From assembly GCF_014205685.1 (NCBI RefSeq), contig NZ_JACIIU010000007.1, positions 1-64,000 of the forward strand: a stretch of DNA of 64,000 nucleotides, read 5' to 3'. The stretch is from Paenochrobactrum gallinarii. Its GTDB lineage: Bacteria; Pseudomonadota; Alphaproteobacteria; Rhizobiales; Rhizobiaceae. The translations under genes were made by a program, and so were the position numbers. Each line of letters starts with the position of its first letter. Position 1 is the first letter of the stretch. The notes beneath the pieces were generated by a model. It was not told the DNA's origin, did not search any database, and worked only from the letters and a program-made list of their open reading frames with translations. Of this stretch, positions 27,483 to 36,982 are shown piece after piece.

Positions 27483-29084
27483 TCAGTTCTCTTCAACATT
27501 AAATTCCAGCGGACGCGCTGCTTTAATGGCCGGTTGTTCAGCCAGTTCTTCCAGCATTGCTGGCGGAATCGGCCCGTCAACATAAAGCAATGCAATTGCG
27601 TCACCGCCCGGCTTATCGCGTCCCAGAGCAAAGTTTGCAATATTAACTTTATGCTTGCCGCATACTGTACCCAGCAAACCAATCATGCCCGGAATGTCGA
27701 CATTGGTGACATAAAGCATATCACGACCAACTTCCGCATCCAAATTAATACCCTTAATCTGGATAAAGCGTGGCTTGCCATCAGAGAAGCAAGTACCGGC
27801 AATGGAGCGTTCGCGCAATGTGGTTTTAACTGTCAGCTTGATATAACCATCAAATACGCCGGATTTATCACGCTTCACTTCGGAAACGATAATGCCGCGT
27901 TCCTTGACCATAATCGGTGCCGAAACCATGTTGACGTCTGACACCTGCGGGCGAATGAGACCTGCCAAAGCAGCACTCATCAAGGCACGGGTGTTCATAT
28001 TCGCGGTCAAGCCATCAAACAGGATTTCAACTTCCTGAATCGGCTCATCGGTCACCTGACCAACGAAAGCGCCAAGCACTTCAGCCAGTTTGACAAAAGG
28101 CTTCAGCAATGGTGCTTCTTCAGCCGTAATCGACGGCATGTTGATCGCATTGGTAACAGCGCCCTTGATCAGATAATCCGACATTTGTTCGGCAACCTGC
28201 AAAGCCACATTTTCCTGTGCTTCAGATGTCGATGCCCCCAAATGCGGTGTGCAAACAACATTCGGCATGTTGAACAGTTCGTTTTCAGTGGCTGGCTCAA
28301 CTTCAAATACGTCAATACCGGCACCCGCAACCTGACCGGATTTCAGCGCCTCAACCAAGTCTTTTTCAACAATCAGACCGCCGCGGGCACAGTTGATAAT
28401 ACGCACGCCTTTTTTGGTTTTGGCCAGATTTTCCGCATTGATGATATTGCGGGTTTTATCGGTCAGCGGAGTATGCAGCGTGATGAAATCAGCGCGTGCC
28501 AGCAATGTGTCGAGGTCAACTTTCTCAACGCCCAGCTCTTTCGCACGGCCTTCAGACAAGAACGGATCGAAAGCAACCACATTCATTTTAAGGCCAATGG
28601 CGCGGGATGCAACAATCGCACCAATATTGCCGCAACCAATAACACCCAATGTTTTACCGGTGATTTCAACACCCATAAAACGGTTCTTTTCCCACTTACC
28701 GGCGCGTGTCGAAACATCGGCTTCCGGCAATTGGCGCGCAACCGCAAACATCAGTGCAATTGCATGTTCAGCAGTGGTGATCGAATTACCAAAAGGCGTA
28801 TTCATTACAATGATACCACGGCGCGATGCAGCCGGAATATCCACATTGTCGACACCGATACCGGCGCGGCCAATTACTTTCAAATTGGTTGCCGCAGCAA
28901 TCAGTTTTTCGGTTGCTTTTGTGGCTGAGCGGATCGCCAAACCATCATACTGGCCGATCACTTCCAGCAGCTTTTCTTTGTCTTTGCCAAGATCAGGCAA
29001 ATAGTCCACTTCAACGCCACGATCTTTAAAGATCTGAACAGCAGTTGGTGATAATTTATCAGATACCAATACGCGCGGTGCCAT
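27483..29084 (-). CDS. serA: D-3-phosphoglycerate dehydrogenase
   Basis: Catalyses the first step of serine biosynthesis, oxidising 3-phosphoglycerate to 3-phosphohydroxypyruvate. The 533-residue length is the long form (type I): N-terminal catalytic and NAD-binding domains (GKTLGVIGCGNIGAIVASRA; catalytic INCARGGLIVEKDL; CTPHLGAS), then an intervening allosteric substrate-binding domain and a C-terminal ACT domain (NVDIPGMIGLLGTVCGKHKVNIANFALGR) for serine feedback. The ATG (MAPRVLVSDK) has GGAGG upstream. It is transcribed after serC, 101 bases downstream, and followed by the GNAT gene. Confidence 0.96.
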   Translation of the reverse strand: MAPRVLVSDKLSPTAVQIFKDRGVEVDYLPDLGKDKEKLLEVIGQYDGLAIRSATKATEKLIAAATNLKVIGRAGIGVDNVDIPAASRRGIIVMNTPFGNSITTAEHAIALMFAVARQLPEADVSTRAGKWEKNRFMGVEITGKTLGVIGCGNIGAIVASRAIGLKMNVVAFDPFLSEGRAKELGVEKVDLDTLLARADFITLHTPLTDKTRNIINAENLAKTKKGVRIINCARGGLIVEKDLVEALKSGQVAGAGIDVFEVEPATENELFNMPNVVCTPHLGASTSEAQENVALQVAEQMSDYLIKGAVTNAINMPSITAEEAPLLKPFVKLAEVLGAFVGQVTDEPIQEVEILFDGLTANMNTRALMSAALAGLIRPQVSDVNMVSAPIMVKERGIIVSEVKRDKSGVFDGYIKLTVKTTLRERSIAGTCFSDGKPRFIQIKGINLDAEVGRDMLYVTNVDIPGMIGLLGTVCGKHKVNIANFALGRDKPGGDAIALLYVDGPIPPAMLEELAEQPAIKAARPLEFNVEEN

Positions 29085-29185
29085 TATGGCCTCCATCACT
29101 TAACTTTGAAAATATGGAAATGTGAGAAAAAGCAGTGATGATAAAAGTCCCAACTCAATTACCATCACGCTTTTGAAAAGCTTGA

Positions 29186-30361
29186 TTAAGCAGCCTGCTT
29201 GAGGGCTGCCTTCTGGCTCTGGAAAGCCCATTCGAGCCAATGGGTCAAAGCTTCGACATCAGATGTCTCAACGGTGGCACCAACCCAGATACGCAAGCCC
29301 GAAGGTGCATCACGATAAGCACCGATATCAAAGGCCACGCCTTCTTTTTCCAGTGCGGATACGATGCCCTTGGCAAAAGCTGCCTGCTGATCGGCCGGCA
29401 ATGCCAGCACATCTTCATCAACAATAGTCAGGCAAACAGATGTATTGGAGCGGGTTTCCGGCTTTGCAGCCAGATTGGCAATCCAAGGGGTCTTTTCAAC
29501 AAAAGCATCAAGAACTGCAAAGTTGCGATCGGCACGGCCGATCAAAGCCTGCAAACCACCGAGGTTTTGCGCCCATTCCAGTGCATCAATATAATCTTCA
29601 ACGCAAAGCATCGAAGGTGTATTGATGGTTTCACCGGCAAAAATACCTTCAATCAGCTTGCCGCCTTTGGTGAGGCGGAAGATTTTTGGCATTGGCCATG
29701 CTGGTTTATAGGTTTCCAGACGCTCGACAGCGCGTGGTGACAAGATGAGAATGCCGTGCGCACCTTCACCGCCCAGCACTTTCTGCCAGGAGAAGGTGAC
29801 AACATCGAGCTTTTCAAATGCGAGATCCTGCGCAAATGCAGCAGAGGTCGCATCACAAATGGTCAGACCCTTGCGGTCTGCCGGAATAAAATCGCCATTG
29901 GCAACGCGCACACCTGAAGTGGTGCCGTTCCAGGTAAAGACAACATCACGGTCAAAGTCGACTTCAGCGAAATCAACAATTTCGCCATAAGGTGCTTCAA
30001 AAACGCGGGTATCTTCTAATTTAAGTTGCTTGACTACATCGGTTACCCAACCGGCACCGAAACTTTCCCACGCAACCATATCGACGCCGCGCGCGCCAAG
30101 CAGTGACCAGAGCGCCATTTCAACAGCGCCGGTATCGGATGCAGCGACAATACCGATACGGTAATCTGCAGGGACGTTTAAAACTTCACGGGTAAGGTCG
30201 ATCGCCTGTTTCAGCTTGCTCTTGCCGATTTTCGCACGATGCGAGCGGCCAAGAGGTGCACCACTGAGCGCATCAAGCGACCAGCCGGGACGTTTTGCAC
30301 AGGGACCAGAAGAAAAATTAGGATTAAGCGGACGGGTGTCCGGCTTCATAAGCTTAGTCAT
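29186..30361 (-). CDS. serC: Phosphoserine aminotransferase
   Basis: A PLP-dependent transamination enzyme, the second step of serine biosynthesis and also used for vitamin B6 precursors. The 391-residue protein belongs to the alphaproteobacterial SerC type: [15 protein letters not shown] at the N-terminus, [54 protein letters not shown] and the PLP-lysine in [14 protein letters not shown]. The ATG ([10 protein letters not shown]) follows AGGAAA. An upstream in-frame start would lie inside the leader hairpins. The leader resembles the serC RNA motif. Confidence 0.95.
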   Translation of the reverse strand: MTKLMKPDTRPLNPNFSSGPCAKRPGWSLDALSGAPLGRSHRAKIGKSKLKQAIDLTREVLNVPADYRIGIVAASDTGAVEMALWSLLGARGVDMVAWESFGAGWVTDVVKQLKLEDTRVFEAPYGEIVDFAEVDFDRDVVFTWNGTTSGVRVANGDFIPADRKGLTICDATSAAFAQDLAFEKLDVVTFSWQKVLGGEGAHGILILSPRAVERLETYKPAWPMPKIFRLTKGGKLIEGIFAGETINTPSMLCVEDYIDALEWAQNLGGLQALIGRADRNFAVLDAFVEKTPWIANLAAKPETRSNTSVCLTIVDEDVLALPADQQAAFAKGIVSALEKEGVAFDIGAYRDAPSGLRIWVGATVETSDVEALTHWLEWAFQSQKAALKQAA

Positions 30362-30460
30362 TTTGTTTCCTATCCTCACAGATAGCACGCGTCTCGTTGG
30401 GGAGACGTGGCCCACTTACCGAGATACTGGAAACACCATCCAAGTGCAAGATGGTTGAGA
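30362..30460 (-). ncRNA. serC leader RNA motif (5' UTR element)
   Basis: In the minus-strand 5' UTR of serC, a hairpin ACCATC/GATGGT (30435-30455) is followed by a conserved-looking single-stranded stretch, GGTAAGTGGGCCA, and a second hairpin CGTCTC/GAGACG (30390-30407) near the ribosome site. Position and layout match the serC RNA motif described upstream of serC-serA in Rhizobiales. Identification is from memory of the motif, not a covariance search. The ligand or effector of this element is unknown. Confidence 0.65.
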
Positions 30461-30508
30461 AAATATTTTTATGGCACGTGATGACTGCAGTTTATTTTCA
30501 CTTTTATC

Positions 30509-30534
30509 GGAACCATTTTGCGGGAAAAAGCGTT
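30509..30534 (+). promoter_or_regulatory. EcfG-dependent promoter of the GlsB-like gene
   Basis: GGAAC (30509-30513), 17 bases, CGTT (30531-30534), 47 bases before the start codon. A full match to the general stress promoter consensus. Confidence 0.8.
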
Positions 30535-30581
30535 TTAATTTTTGCAACGTGCCTCACCTCAAAAAAAGCTGGAGACATTTT

Positions 30582-30833
30582 ATGGAAGATGCACAAATCG
30601 GTTGGATTGCAGCAATTATTATTGGTGGCTTAGCCGGTTGGCTGGCCGAAATGTTCATGAAAAGCAATAATGGCATCTTCATGAACATCATTTTAGGCAT
30701 CATCGGCGCAGTTGTCGCCAATTTCCTGCTCGGTCTTTTTGGTGTCATTCTCACAGGCTGGATCGGCTATCTGATTGCCGGTTTCATTGGTGCCTGTATT
30801 CTCATTGCCGTTGGCCGCGCTATCAGGCGCTAA
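30582..30833 (+). CDS. GlsB/YeaQ/YmgE-family stress membrane protein
   Basis: An 83-residue protein with three hydrophobic helices rich in glycine (IGWIAAIIIGGLAGWLAEMF; MNIILGIIGAVVANFLLGLFG; GWIGYLIAGFIGACILIAVGRAI). This is the transglycosylase-associated GlsB/YeaQ family. The family name is historical; no enzymatic activity is shown, and members are stress-induced. The ATG (MEDAQIGW) has GGAG 8 bases before it. The consensus EcfG promoter upstream puts it in the general stress regulon. The longer upstream frame runs through that promoter and is not real. Confidence 0.9.
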   Translation: MEDAQIGWIAAIIIGGLAGWLAEMFMKSNNGIFMNIILGIIGAVVANFLLGLFGVILTGWIGYLIAGFIGACILIAVGRAIRR

Positions 30834-30846
30834 TAAAACGAATCAC

Positions 30847-30876
30847 AAAAAAGCAGGCTCAACGGCCTGCTTTTTT
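30847..30876. terminator. Bidirectional terminator between GlsB-like and OMP genes
   Basis: AAAAAAGCAGGC / GCCTGCTTTTTT, a perfect 12-bp stem with a six-base loop. It has T runs on both strands and serves two convergent genes. Confidence 0.92.
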
Positions 30877-30898
30877 AATACTGTATGTAGTTCAGTAA

Positions 30899-31699
30899 TT
30901 AGTTATCGAACTGGTAACGCAGACCAACGCGAACATCATGGATGTTCAAGCCTTTGTCGTAAGTCGGGCCGTTGGAATATGCACCTTCACTCATTTTACC
31001 ACCATTGACGTGACGGAAACGATAACCGGCATCAAGCTTCAGGTTACGGGTCAGGTCATAAGACGCACCAGCCATCAAAGCCCATGTAAAGCGCCAGTTT
31101 GATGCCCCGTCCATTTCAATCGCTTTAGCCTGCCCCGGGTTCTGCTGAATCACATTACCCCATTTAACGTAAGTTCCACCGATACCAGCGCCAACATATG
31201 GCGTAACACCGTTAATATTGGCGATATCAACATAAGCATTTGCCATTAATGACAGTGCAGACATTTTACTGCTGTCAGATGATGTGCATCTGGTATTGCC
31301 GCACCATGTACCACGACTACCCTCAAAAGATGAGCGCGTCATATAATCCAAAGTAAGATCGGTACGGAAATAGTCAGTTACCTGATAACCGACACCACCA
31401 CCGACAAGGAAAGAACCTTTAAGTTTACCCGAAACATGACCGTCATCACCTTGAATCACACAAGGATCACCACTGCAGCTTTTATCGAGTGTGTAAGTGG
31501 GGAACTTTCCGTCACGGAATTTGGCTTTTGAATAACCAACATCACCGCGCAAATACCAGCCACCGGTTGAAACCGGCTGTGGCGGCAGTTCAATTATCTG
31601 CGTTTCAATAACATCCGCAGCTCGCGAAAGAGTTGTAAAACTTGCAGTGCCCGTTAACGCGATCGCGACCGCCAAGCCATATTTCAGGGTCTGTTTCAT
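30899..31699 (-). CDS. Outer-membrane beta-barrel protein (Omp25/Omp31-like)
   Basis: A 266-residue secreted protein. A signal peptide (about 1-28, ending SRAADV) is followed by a linker and an eight-stranded-barrel pattern: GGWYLRGDVGYSKAKF, LVGGGVGYQVTDYFRTDLTLDYM, VTPYVGAGIGGTYVKW, FTWALMAGASYDLTRNLKLDAGYRFRHV and the terminal HDVRVGLRYQFDN, which ends in an aromatic residue plus polar residues as outer-membrane proteins do. It resembles rhizobial and Brucella surface barrels of the Omp25/31 group. Unusually, two C-x4-C pairs lie in predicted external loops. The ATG (MKQTLKYG) has GAGG upstream. Confidence 0.85.
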   Translation of the reverse strand: MKQTLKYGLAVAIALTGTASFTTLSRAADVIETQIIELPPQPVSTGGWYLRGDVGYSKAKFRDGKFPTYTLDKSCSGDPCVIQGDDGHVSGKLKGSFLVGGGVGYQVTDYFRTDLTLDYMTRSSFEGSRGTWCGNTRCTSSDSSKMSALSLMANAYVDIANINGVTPYVGAGIGGTYVKWGNVIQQNPGQAKAIEMDGASNWRFTWALMAGASYDLTRNLKLDAGYRFRHVNGGKMSEGAYSNGPTYDKGLNIHDVRVGLRYQFDN

Positions 31700-31837
31700 A
31701 TCAGCCTCATCACAATGTAACATCGCGCAACGATGCAACTATCAATTTTGAGACCAATCTAACGGCTAAAAGTTAAATGCTGCTTAACCTTGTTTTTTTA
31801 CCATAAACATTGTGGTTTGCTGATAAAATAAAACAAT

Positions 31838-31866
31838 AAAAAAACCGCCCGATCATCATCGGGCGG
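31838..31866 (-). terminator. Terminator of glmM
   Basis: CCGCCCGAT / ATCGGGCGG stem with a CATC-type loop. On the minus strand it is followed by seven T. It lies 26 bases after the glmM stop. Confidence 0.9.
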
Positions 31867-31891
31867 CTCGAAACGGTTAAGAACGAAAGCT

Positions 31892-33244
31892 TTAAGCAGC
31901 GGTTTTAACCGAAGAAATTACGTTGATAATATCATCGACAACGGTTTCCACCAATTGACGGTCATCCCCCTCAGCCATCACGCGGATCAATGGCTCAGTA
32001 CCTGATGGACGGATCACCAAACGGCCATTATCACCCAATCTGCTTTGCGCATCTTCAATTGCGGATTTCACAAGTTTGTTTTCAAGTGGTTTTCCACCTG
32101 TAAAGCGCACATTCTTCAACAATTGCGGCACAGGTTCAAATTTGCGGCAAACTTCGCTCAGAGGGCGCCCCTCTTCTTGCACACAGGCCAAAATCTGCAA
32201 TGCAGAAACAAGACCGTCACCAGTTGTTGAAAATTCCGAAAGTACGATATGACCGGACTGCTCACCACCCACATTGAAGCCGTTAGCGCGCATATGTTCA
32301 ACCACATAGCGGTCACCAACTTTGGTGCGCGCCAGTGACAGATGATGATCCGTCAGAAAGCGCTCAAGGCCAAGATTGGACATGATAGTTGCAACGATGC
32401 CGCCACCCTCCAGACGACCGCTACGCGCCCAGGATTGCGCAATTACAGCCATCAGCTGATCGCCGTCAATTACCGTGCCGGTTTCGTCAACCAGCAATAC
32501 ACGATCCGCATCACCATCAAGCGCAATACCCACATCGGCACGAACTTCATGCACTTTACGAATCAAACCAATCGGATGGGTCGAGCCACAATCTTCATTG
32601 ATATTGATACCGTTCGGCTTGTCATTAATGGTGATAACTTCTGCACCAAGCTCCCACAGCGCAGCAGGTGCTACTTTATAGGCTGCACCATTGGCGCAAT
32701 CGACAACGATCCTTAAACCTTCCAATGACAAATTGCGTGGCAAGGTGCGTTTCGCAAATTCAATATAGCGATAAATATCACCGTCAACGCGCTTGGCTTT
32801 ACCCACATCGCCATGGCTCACCAAGAGCGAGCTCATATCCTCATCAATCATCTTCTCGATCTGAATTTCCAAATCATCAGACAATTTGAAACCGTCAGGA
32901 CCGAACAATTTGATGCCATTGTCATAAAACGGATTATGCGATGCAGAGATCATCACACCAATATCAGCGCGCAGTGAACGGCATAGCATAGCAACGGCTG
33001 GGGTCGGGATTGGCCCTAGCAAAAATACATCCATACCGGTTGCGGTAAAACCTGCCACAAGCGCATTTTCCAGCATATAACCGGAACGGCGTGTGTCCTT
33101 GCCAATAACCACGCGGCGCGCCTGACCAGAATGGCGAAATAAATGTCCGACCGCCATGCCTACTTTCATAGCGATATCGGGCGTCATCGGAAAACTATTG
33201 GCTTTTCCGCGGATACCATCTGTACCAAAATATTTGCGACTCAT
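31892..33244 (-). CDS. glmM: Phosphoglucosamine mutase
   Basis: Interconverts glucosamine-6-phosphate and glucosamine-1-phosphate for UDP-GlcNAc, peptidoglycan and LPS. The 450-residue protein starts with [11 protein letters not shown] and carries the phosphoserine loop [13 protein letters not shown], the magnesium loop [12 protein letters not shown], the sugar-binding GGEQSGHIV, and the phosphate-binding [15 protein letters not shown]. It is downstream of ftsH as in related genomes, but separated by a terminator and 236 bases. Confidence 0.97.
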   Translation of the reverse strand: MSRKYFGTDGIRGKANSFPMTPDIAMKVGMAVGHLFRHSGQARRVVIGKDTRRSGYMLENALVAGFTATGMDVFLLGPIPTPAVAMLCRSLRADIGVMISASHNPFYDNGIKLFGPDGFKLSDDLEIQIEKMIDEDMSSLLVSHGDVGKAKRVDGDIYRYIEFAKRTLPRNLSLEGLRIVVDCANGAAYKVAPAALWELGAEVITINDKPNGININEDCGSTHPIGLIRKVHEVRADVGIALDGDADRVLLVDETGTVIDGDQLMAVIAQSWARSGRLEGGGIVATIMSNLGLERFLTDHHLSLARTKVGDRYVVEHMRANGFNVGGEQSGHIVLSEFSTTGDGLVSALQILACVQEEGRPLSEVCRKFEPVPQLLKNVRFTGGKPLENKLVKSAIEDAQSRLGDNGRLVIRPSGTEPLIRVMAEGDDRQLVETVVDDIINVISSVKTAA

Positions 33245-33492
33245 GATTGCGCCTTATCCCGTGAGCTGCCGGATGAAACATTCAGCGGACAGTTATTGCG
33301 CATTTTATCGCAGAACTGCCGCAAAACGGCAATAACACTCTTTTTCACTGTTTGTATGGAATTATATCAATTGATTAAATAATGCCACTTGCATTAACAA
33401 ACTCATATTTATCAACGCTCTGCCCGTAAAGACAAAAAATTAAAAATATGACAGAGCTAATCCATACCAATTTACGACGATTAAATCGGCAA

Positions 33493-33520
33493 AGAAAAAG
33501 GCCGGATTAACCGGCCTTTA
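33493..33520 (-). terminator. Terminator of ftsH
   Basis: AAAGGCCGG / CCGGCCTTT stem around a TTAAT-type loop, with a minus-strand T run. It lies just after the ftsH stop. Confidence 0.88.
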
Positions 33521-33526
33521 AACAAA

Positions 33527-35464
33527 TCAATTTGGTTGCGGCTCTGGCTCAATATGGCCTTCATCGCCTGCTTCACCACCCTTTTTAGGGGTAGAAGCAC
33601 CGGCTTTAGGCACGCCTGAACCACGGGTTGGTGTATCATCACCGGCATCACGGTTCGGTTTTTTACCGGCCAGAAGATCCTTGATCTCGTCGCCGGAGAG
33701 CGTTTCATATTCGAGAAGACCTTCGGCTAGAGCCACCCAGTCTTCACGCTTTTCAGTCATGATACGGGTTGCTTCTGCGTAAGCTTCATCGATCAGACGA
33801 CGAACTTCAGCATCGATAATCTGGGCAGTTTCTTCCGACACATTCTGTGTTCTTGCCACGGAATGACCCAAGAAGACTTCTTCCTGATTTTCGCCATAGG
33901 CCACATAACCAAGCTTATCCGAATAGCCCCACTGGGTAACCATCGAGCGTGCCAGCTTGGTTGCCTGCTGAATATCCGAGGACGCACCAGACGTGACATT
34001 TTCCTTACCGAATTTCAGCTCTTCCGCCACGCGGCCACCCATCATGATCGCAAGACGCGAAATCATCCAGGTGTAAGTGACAGAATAACGATCACCTTCC
34101 GGCAACTGCATCACCATGCCCAGCGCACGACCGCGCGGGATAATGGTTGCTTTATGCAGCGGGTCAGCCTTTGGCACATTAAGTGCCACGATCGCGTGTC
34201 CGGCTTCATGATAAGCGGTATTCATCTTTTCTTCCTGCGTCATAGCAGAAGAACGACGCTCCGCACCCATCATGATTTTGTCTTTTGCGTCTTCAAATTC
34301 CTGCATGGTGACAAGGCGTTTATTGCGACGCGCAGCCATCAAAGCAGATTCGTTGACAAGGTTGGCAAGGTCAGCACCGGAGAAACCAGGTGTACCACGT
34401 GCCAGCACTTTCAGATCGACATTCGGAGCAAGCGGCACATTGCGCACATGCACTTTCAAAATCTGCTCACGACCGGTTACATCCGGATTAGGCACGACAA
34501 CCTGACGGTCAAAACGACCCGGACGCAGAAGTGCGGGATCAAGCACGTCAGGACGGTTGGTTGCTGCAATCAGAATAATCGATTCATTAGCTTCAAAACC
34601 ATCCATCTCAACCAGCAACTGGTTCAATGTCTGTTCGCGCTCGTCATTACCACCGCCGAGGCCTGCGCCACGATGACGGCCGACCGCATCAATTTCATCG
34701 ATGAAGATAATGCAAGGTGCGTTTTTCTTGGCCTGCTCGAACATATCACGGACACGGCTGGCACCAACACCGACAAACATTTCCACGAAGTCTGAACCGG
34801 AAATCGTGAAGAAAGGTACATTGGCTTCACCGGCAACAGAACGCGCCAGCAAAGTTTTACCGGTTCCCGGAGGGCCCACGAGCAAAACACCGCGCGGAAT
34901 TTTACCGCCCAGACGCTGAAATTTCTGCGGGTCACGCAAAAACTCTACGATTTCTTCCAGATCTTCTTTGGCTTCGTCAACGCCTGCCACATCCTTAAAA
35001 GTCACGCGGCCATGCGCTTCGGTCAGCAATTTTGCTTTCGATTTACCGAAACCCATCGCTCCGCGCGAGCCGCCCTGCATCTGGCGCATGAAGAAAATCC
35101 ACACACCCAAAATCAGGATCATCGGCAGCCATGACAGCAAAATACCAAGCAGTGAACCGGAACCGTCGCTTTCAGGGCGAGCCGTAATGGTCACTCCCTT
35201 TTCTTCCAGACGTGACACAAGACCGGTATCGCCAGGTGAATAGGTCTGGAATGTCGAACCATTATCGCCGTAAGAGCCGGAAACACGCTGGCCGGTAATC
35301 GTTACAGACTTAACGCGCCCGTTAGACACATCATCTATAAACTGCGAATAGGGAATTTCACGCGATGCCGTGCGCTGACCGGGGCTCTGAAAAAGGTTGA
35401 ACAGAGCGACTAAAAGTAGAGCAATGATCGCCCAGAGGGCGAAGTTGCGATAATTCGGGTTCAT
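33527..35464 (-). CDS. ftsH: ATP-dependent zinc metalloprotease FtsH
   Basis: A membrane-anchored AAA+ protease that degrades misfolded membrane proteins and regulators such as RpoH and LpxC. The 645-residue protein has two N-terminal TMs (about 6-25 and 105-125) and an AAA domain with Walker [13 protein letters not shown], Walker [15 protein letters not shown], the pore motif [17 protein letters not shown] and the second region of homology [22 protein letters not shown]. The zinc motif is HEAGH. The C-terminal tail (about 600-645) is Gly/Pro/Lys-rich. The ATG ([10 protein letters not shown]) was chosen; the frame upstream is unrelated. It is downstream of tilS. Confidence 0.97.
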   Translation of the reverse strand: MNPNYRNFALWAIIALLLVALFNLFQSPGQRTASREIPYSQFIDDVSNGRVKSVTITGQRVSGSYGDNGSTFQTYSPGDTGLVSRLEEKGVTITARPESDGSGSLLGILLSWLPMILILGVWIFFMRQMQGGSRGAMGFGKSKAKLLTEAHGRVTFKDVAGVDEAKEDLEEIVEFLRDPQKFQRLGGKIPRGVLLVGPPGTGKTLLARSVAGEANVPFFTISGSDFVEMFVGVGASRVRDMFEQAKKNAPCIIFIDEIDAVGRHRGAGLGGGNDEREQTLNQLLVEMDGFEANESIILIAATNRPDVLDPALLRPGRFDRQVVVPNPDVTGREQILKVHVRNVPLAPNVDLKVLARGTPGFSGADLANLVNESALMAARRNKRLVTMQEFEDAKDKIMMGAERRSSAMTQEEKMNTAYHEAGHAIVALNVPKADPLHKATIIPRGRALGMVMQLPEGDRYSVTYTWMISRLAIMMGGRVAEELKFGKENVTSGASSDIQQATKLARSMVTQWGYSDKLGYVAYGENQEEVFLGHSVARTQNVSEETAQIIDAEVRRLIDEAYAEATRIMTEKREDWVALAEGLLEYETLSGDEIKDLLAGKKPNRDAGDDTPTRGSGVPKAGASTPKKGGEAGDEGHIEPEPQPN

Positions 35465-35564
35465 AACGGGTCCAATCGATAACCTCGACGTTCCTGCAAT
35501 CCGGAACAATATTCAAACAGTAACATAGGGTCGAACAACGGCATTGCCAAGGCAATCTGCGCGA

Positions 35565-36971
35565 TCAAAGTCGATTCTTATGAAACTTTCTGCAAATATT
35601 TGCGACAGGGTTAAGTTCACCGCCGCCGAAGTGCTGATAAAAACGCGAAGCCAGTATAAAATCATGCCCCGTCAACACATTATCCAGCAATGCATAGTGT
35701 TTCGAGACGGAAATATCGTTCATTTCAGCGCATTGAAACCCCAAAGCAGGCAGGCCACACAACTGATTCTTTTTATAAATGCCGGGGCAAGAAAAAACGG
35801 CCGGTTGAAAAAAATCGTGCCGGTTCAGATCATTGTTCAGGCAAAATCCATGAAAATCGTCACGCGCAACGGGTCTCACTTCTATCGCTTCATCACTATT
35901 ATTTTGAATGTAATAACGCTGATCCCATAAGATTTTGCTCTTTTGTGCCACGCTTACAACGGGCAAATTGCGATGCTCCCGCCAGATACGATGATGTTTA
36001 AGCCCGGCCTCAATCACGCAACCTGCATAATTCATCCGCTTTTGCGATAGCTGCGATGCGCTCAATGTTTGACAGATAAAGTCACGATCTTCAAAGCGCA
36101 GCAGATGATTTTTACCGCCAATATGTGCCAGCACGAAACCAATAAAGAGAGAGGCAGCCTCTTGCGGCATTGCTGCCAGTAAAGCCGTATCGAGCAAAAC
36201 AATATCGGGCGCAACAAGCTTGGCAAGTTGTGCATTCGCATCCCAATAATCGGCCACTTGCTGATTAATATCTGTGCGCTTTGCGACTGCCTGATCAATC
36301 AAAGTTAAATAGCTCTGATGCTCTTCTTCCTTGCGGGTCTGCCGGATACGCGGGCGCTCATAATGGGTGTCTAAATTGGTCGGATCATCAATCCATTGAA
36401 TATTTCTGCCACGCAAACCATCACGTAATGCTTCACGCCTTGCATTCAACAAAGGCCGCACCAGCAAAAACTCTCTTGCGAGTAGCGTAAAGACAGCCAT
36501 TCCCGCCAAGCCGCGAAAATCATTTGCGCCCTCACCCGAAGCATTTTTCTGCCGCGACTGCCGCATAATATAGGTTTCCACCTGATCATCCTGACTATGA
36601 CCGGTAAAAATCATCGATGCACCGGCTTCACGCGCCGCTTCCATCAATAAATGATAACGCATCGCGCGTGCAGCGGCGGAAATGCCAGTACTGGGCTTCT
36701 CAGCCTTCCAGACTTTGATGATATGCCTGATGTTTCTTTGCGCACAAAACTGCGCAACAAACTGCGCCTCAGCGGCTGATTCTGCACGTAGATCATGATC
36801 GACAGTAACGGCCACCAATTGCGGGACAGTCTGTGTGGCTTCCAGCTTGTTTAAATAATCGTGCAACAAAATAAGAAGCGCGATGGAATCGCTGCCGCCA
36901 GAAACGGCCGCAACAATTGCCTTTTCATCTTCTAACTTCAATTCAGCGCAAACTGCGTCCAGATCAGTCAT
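35565..36971 (-). CDS. tilS: tRNA(Ile)-lysidine synthase
   Basis: Converts cytidine 34 of the CAU-anticodon isoleucine tRNA to lysidine, so that AUA is read as Ile. The 468-residue protein carries the PP-loop SGGSDSIALL near residues 25-35, followed by VTVDHDLRAESAAEA, the GHSQDDQVET motif and RPLLNARREALRDGL. The C-terminal half is divergent, as usual for the family. It starts 11 bases after the cpoB stop and lies upstream of ftsH, the conserved order in this group. Confidence 0.93.
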   Translation of the reverse strand: MTDLDAVCAELKLEDEKAIVAAVSGGSDSIALLILLHDYLNKLEATQTVPQLVAVTVDHDLRAESAAEAQFVAQFCAQRNIRHIIKVWKAEKPSTGISAAARAMRYHLLMEAAREAGASMIFTGHSQDDQVETYIMRQSRQKNASGEGANDFRGLAGMAVFTLLAREFLLVRPLLNARREALRDGLRGRNIQWIDDPTNLDTHYERPRIRQTRKEEEHQSYLTLIDQAVAKRTDINQQVADYWDANAQLAKLVAPDIVLLDTALLAAMPQEAASLFIGFVLAHIGGKNHLLRFEDRDFICQTLSASQLSQKRMNYAGCVIEAGLKHHRIWREHRNLPVVSVAQKSKILWDQRYYIQNNSDEAIEVRPVARDDFHGFCLNNDLNRHDFFQPAVFSCPGIYKKNQLCGLPALGFQCAEMNDISVSKHYALLDNVLTGHDFILASRFYQHFGGGELNPVANICRKFHKNRL

Positions 36972-36982
36972 GCGAGCGCACT

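Noticed and set aside
28185-28928. 247-codon open frame on the plus strand
   Set aside because: It is antisense to serA; the composition reflects the codon use of the real gene.
33863-34795. 310-codon open frame on the plus strand
   Set aside because: It lies antisense to ftsH, whose motifs are unmistakable; the His/Thr/Arg-rich product has no domain pattern.
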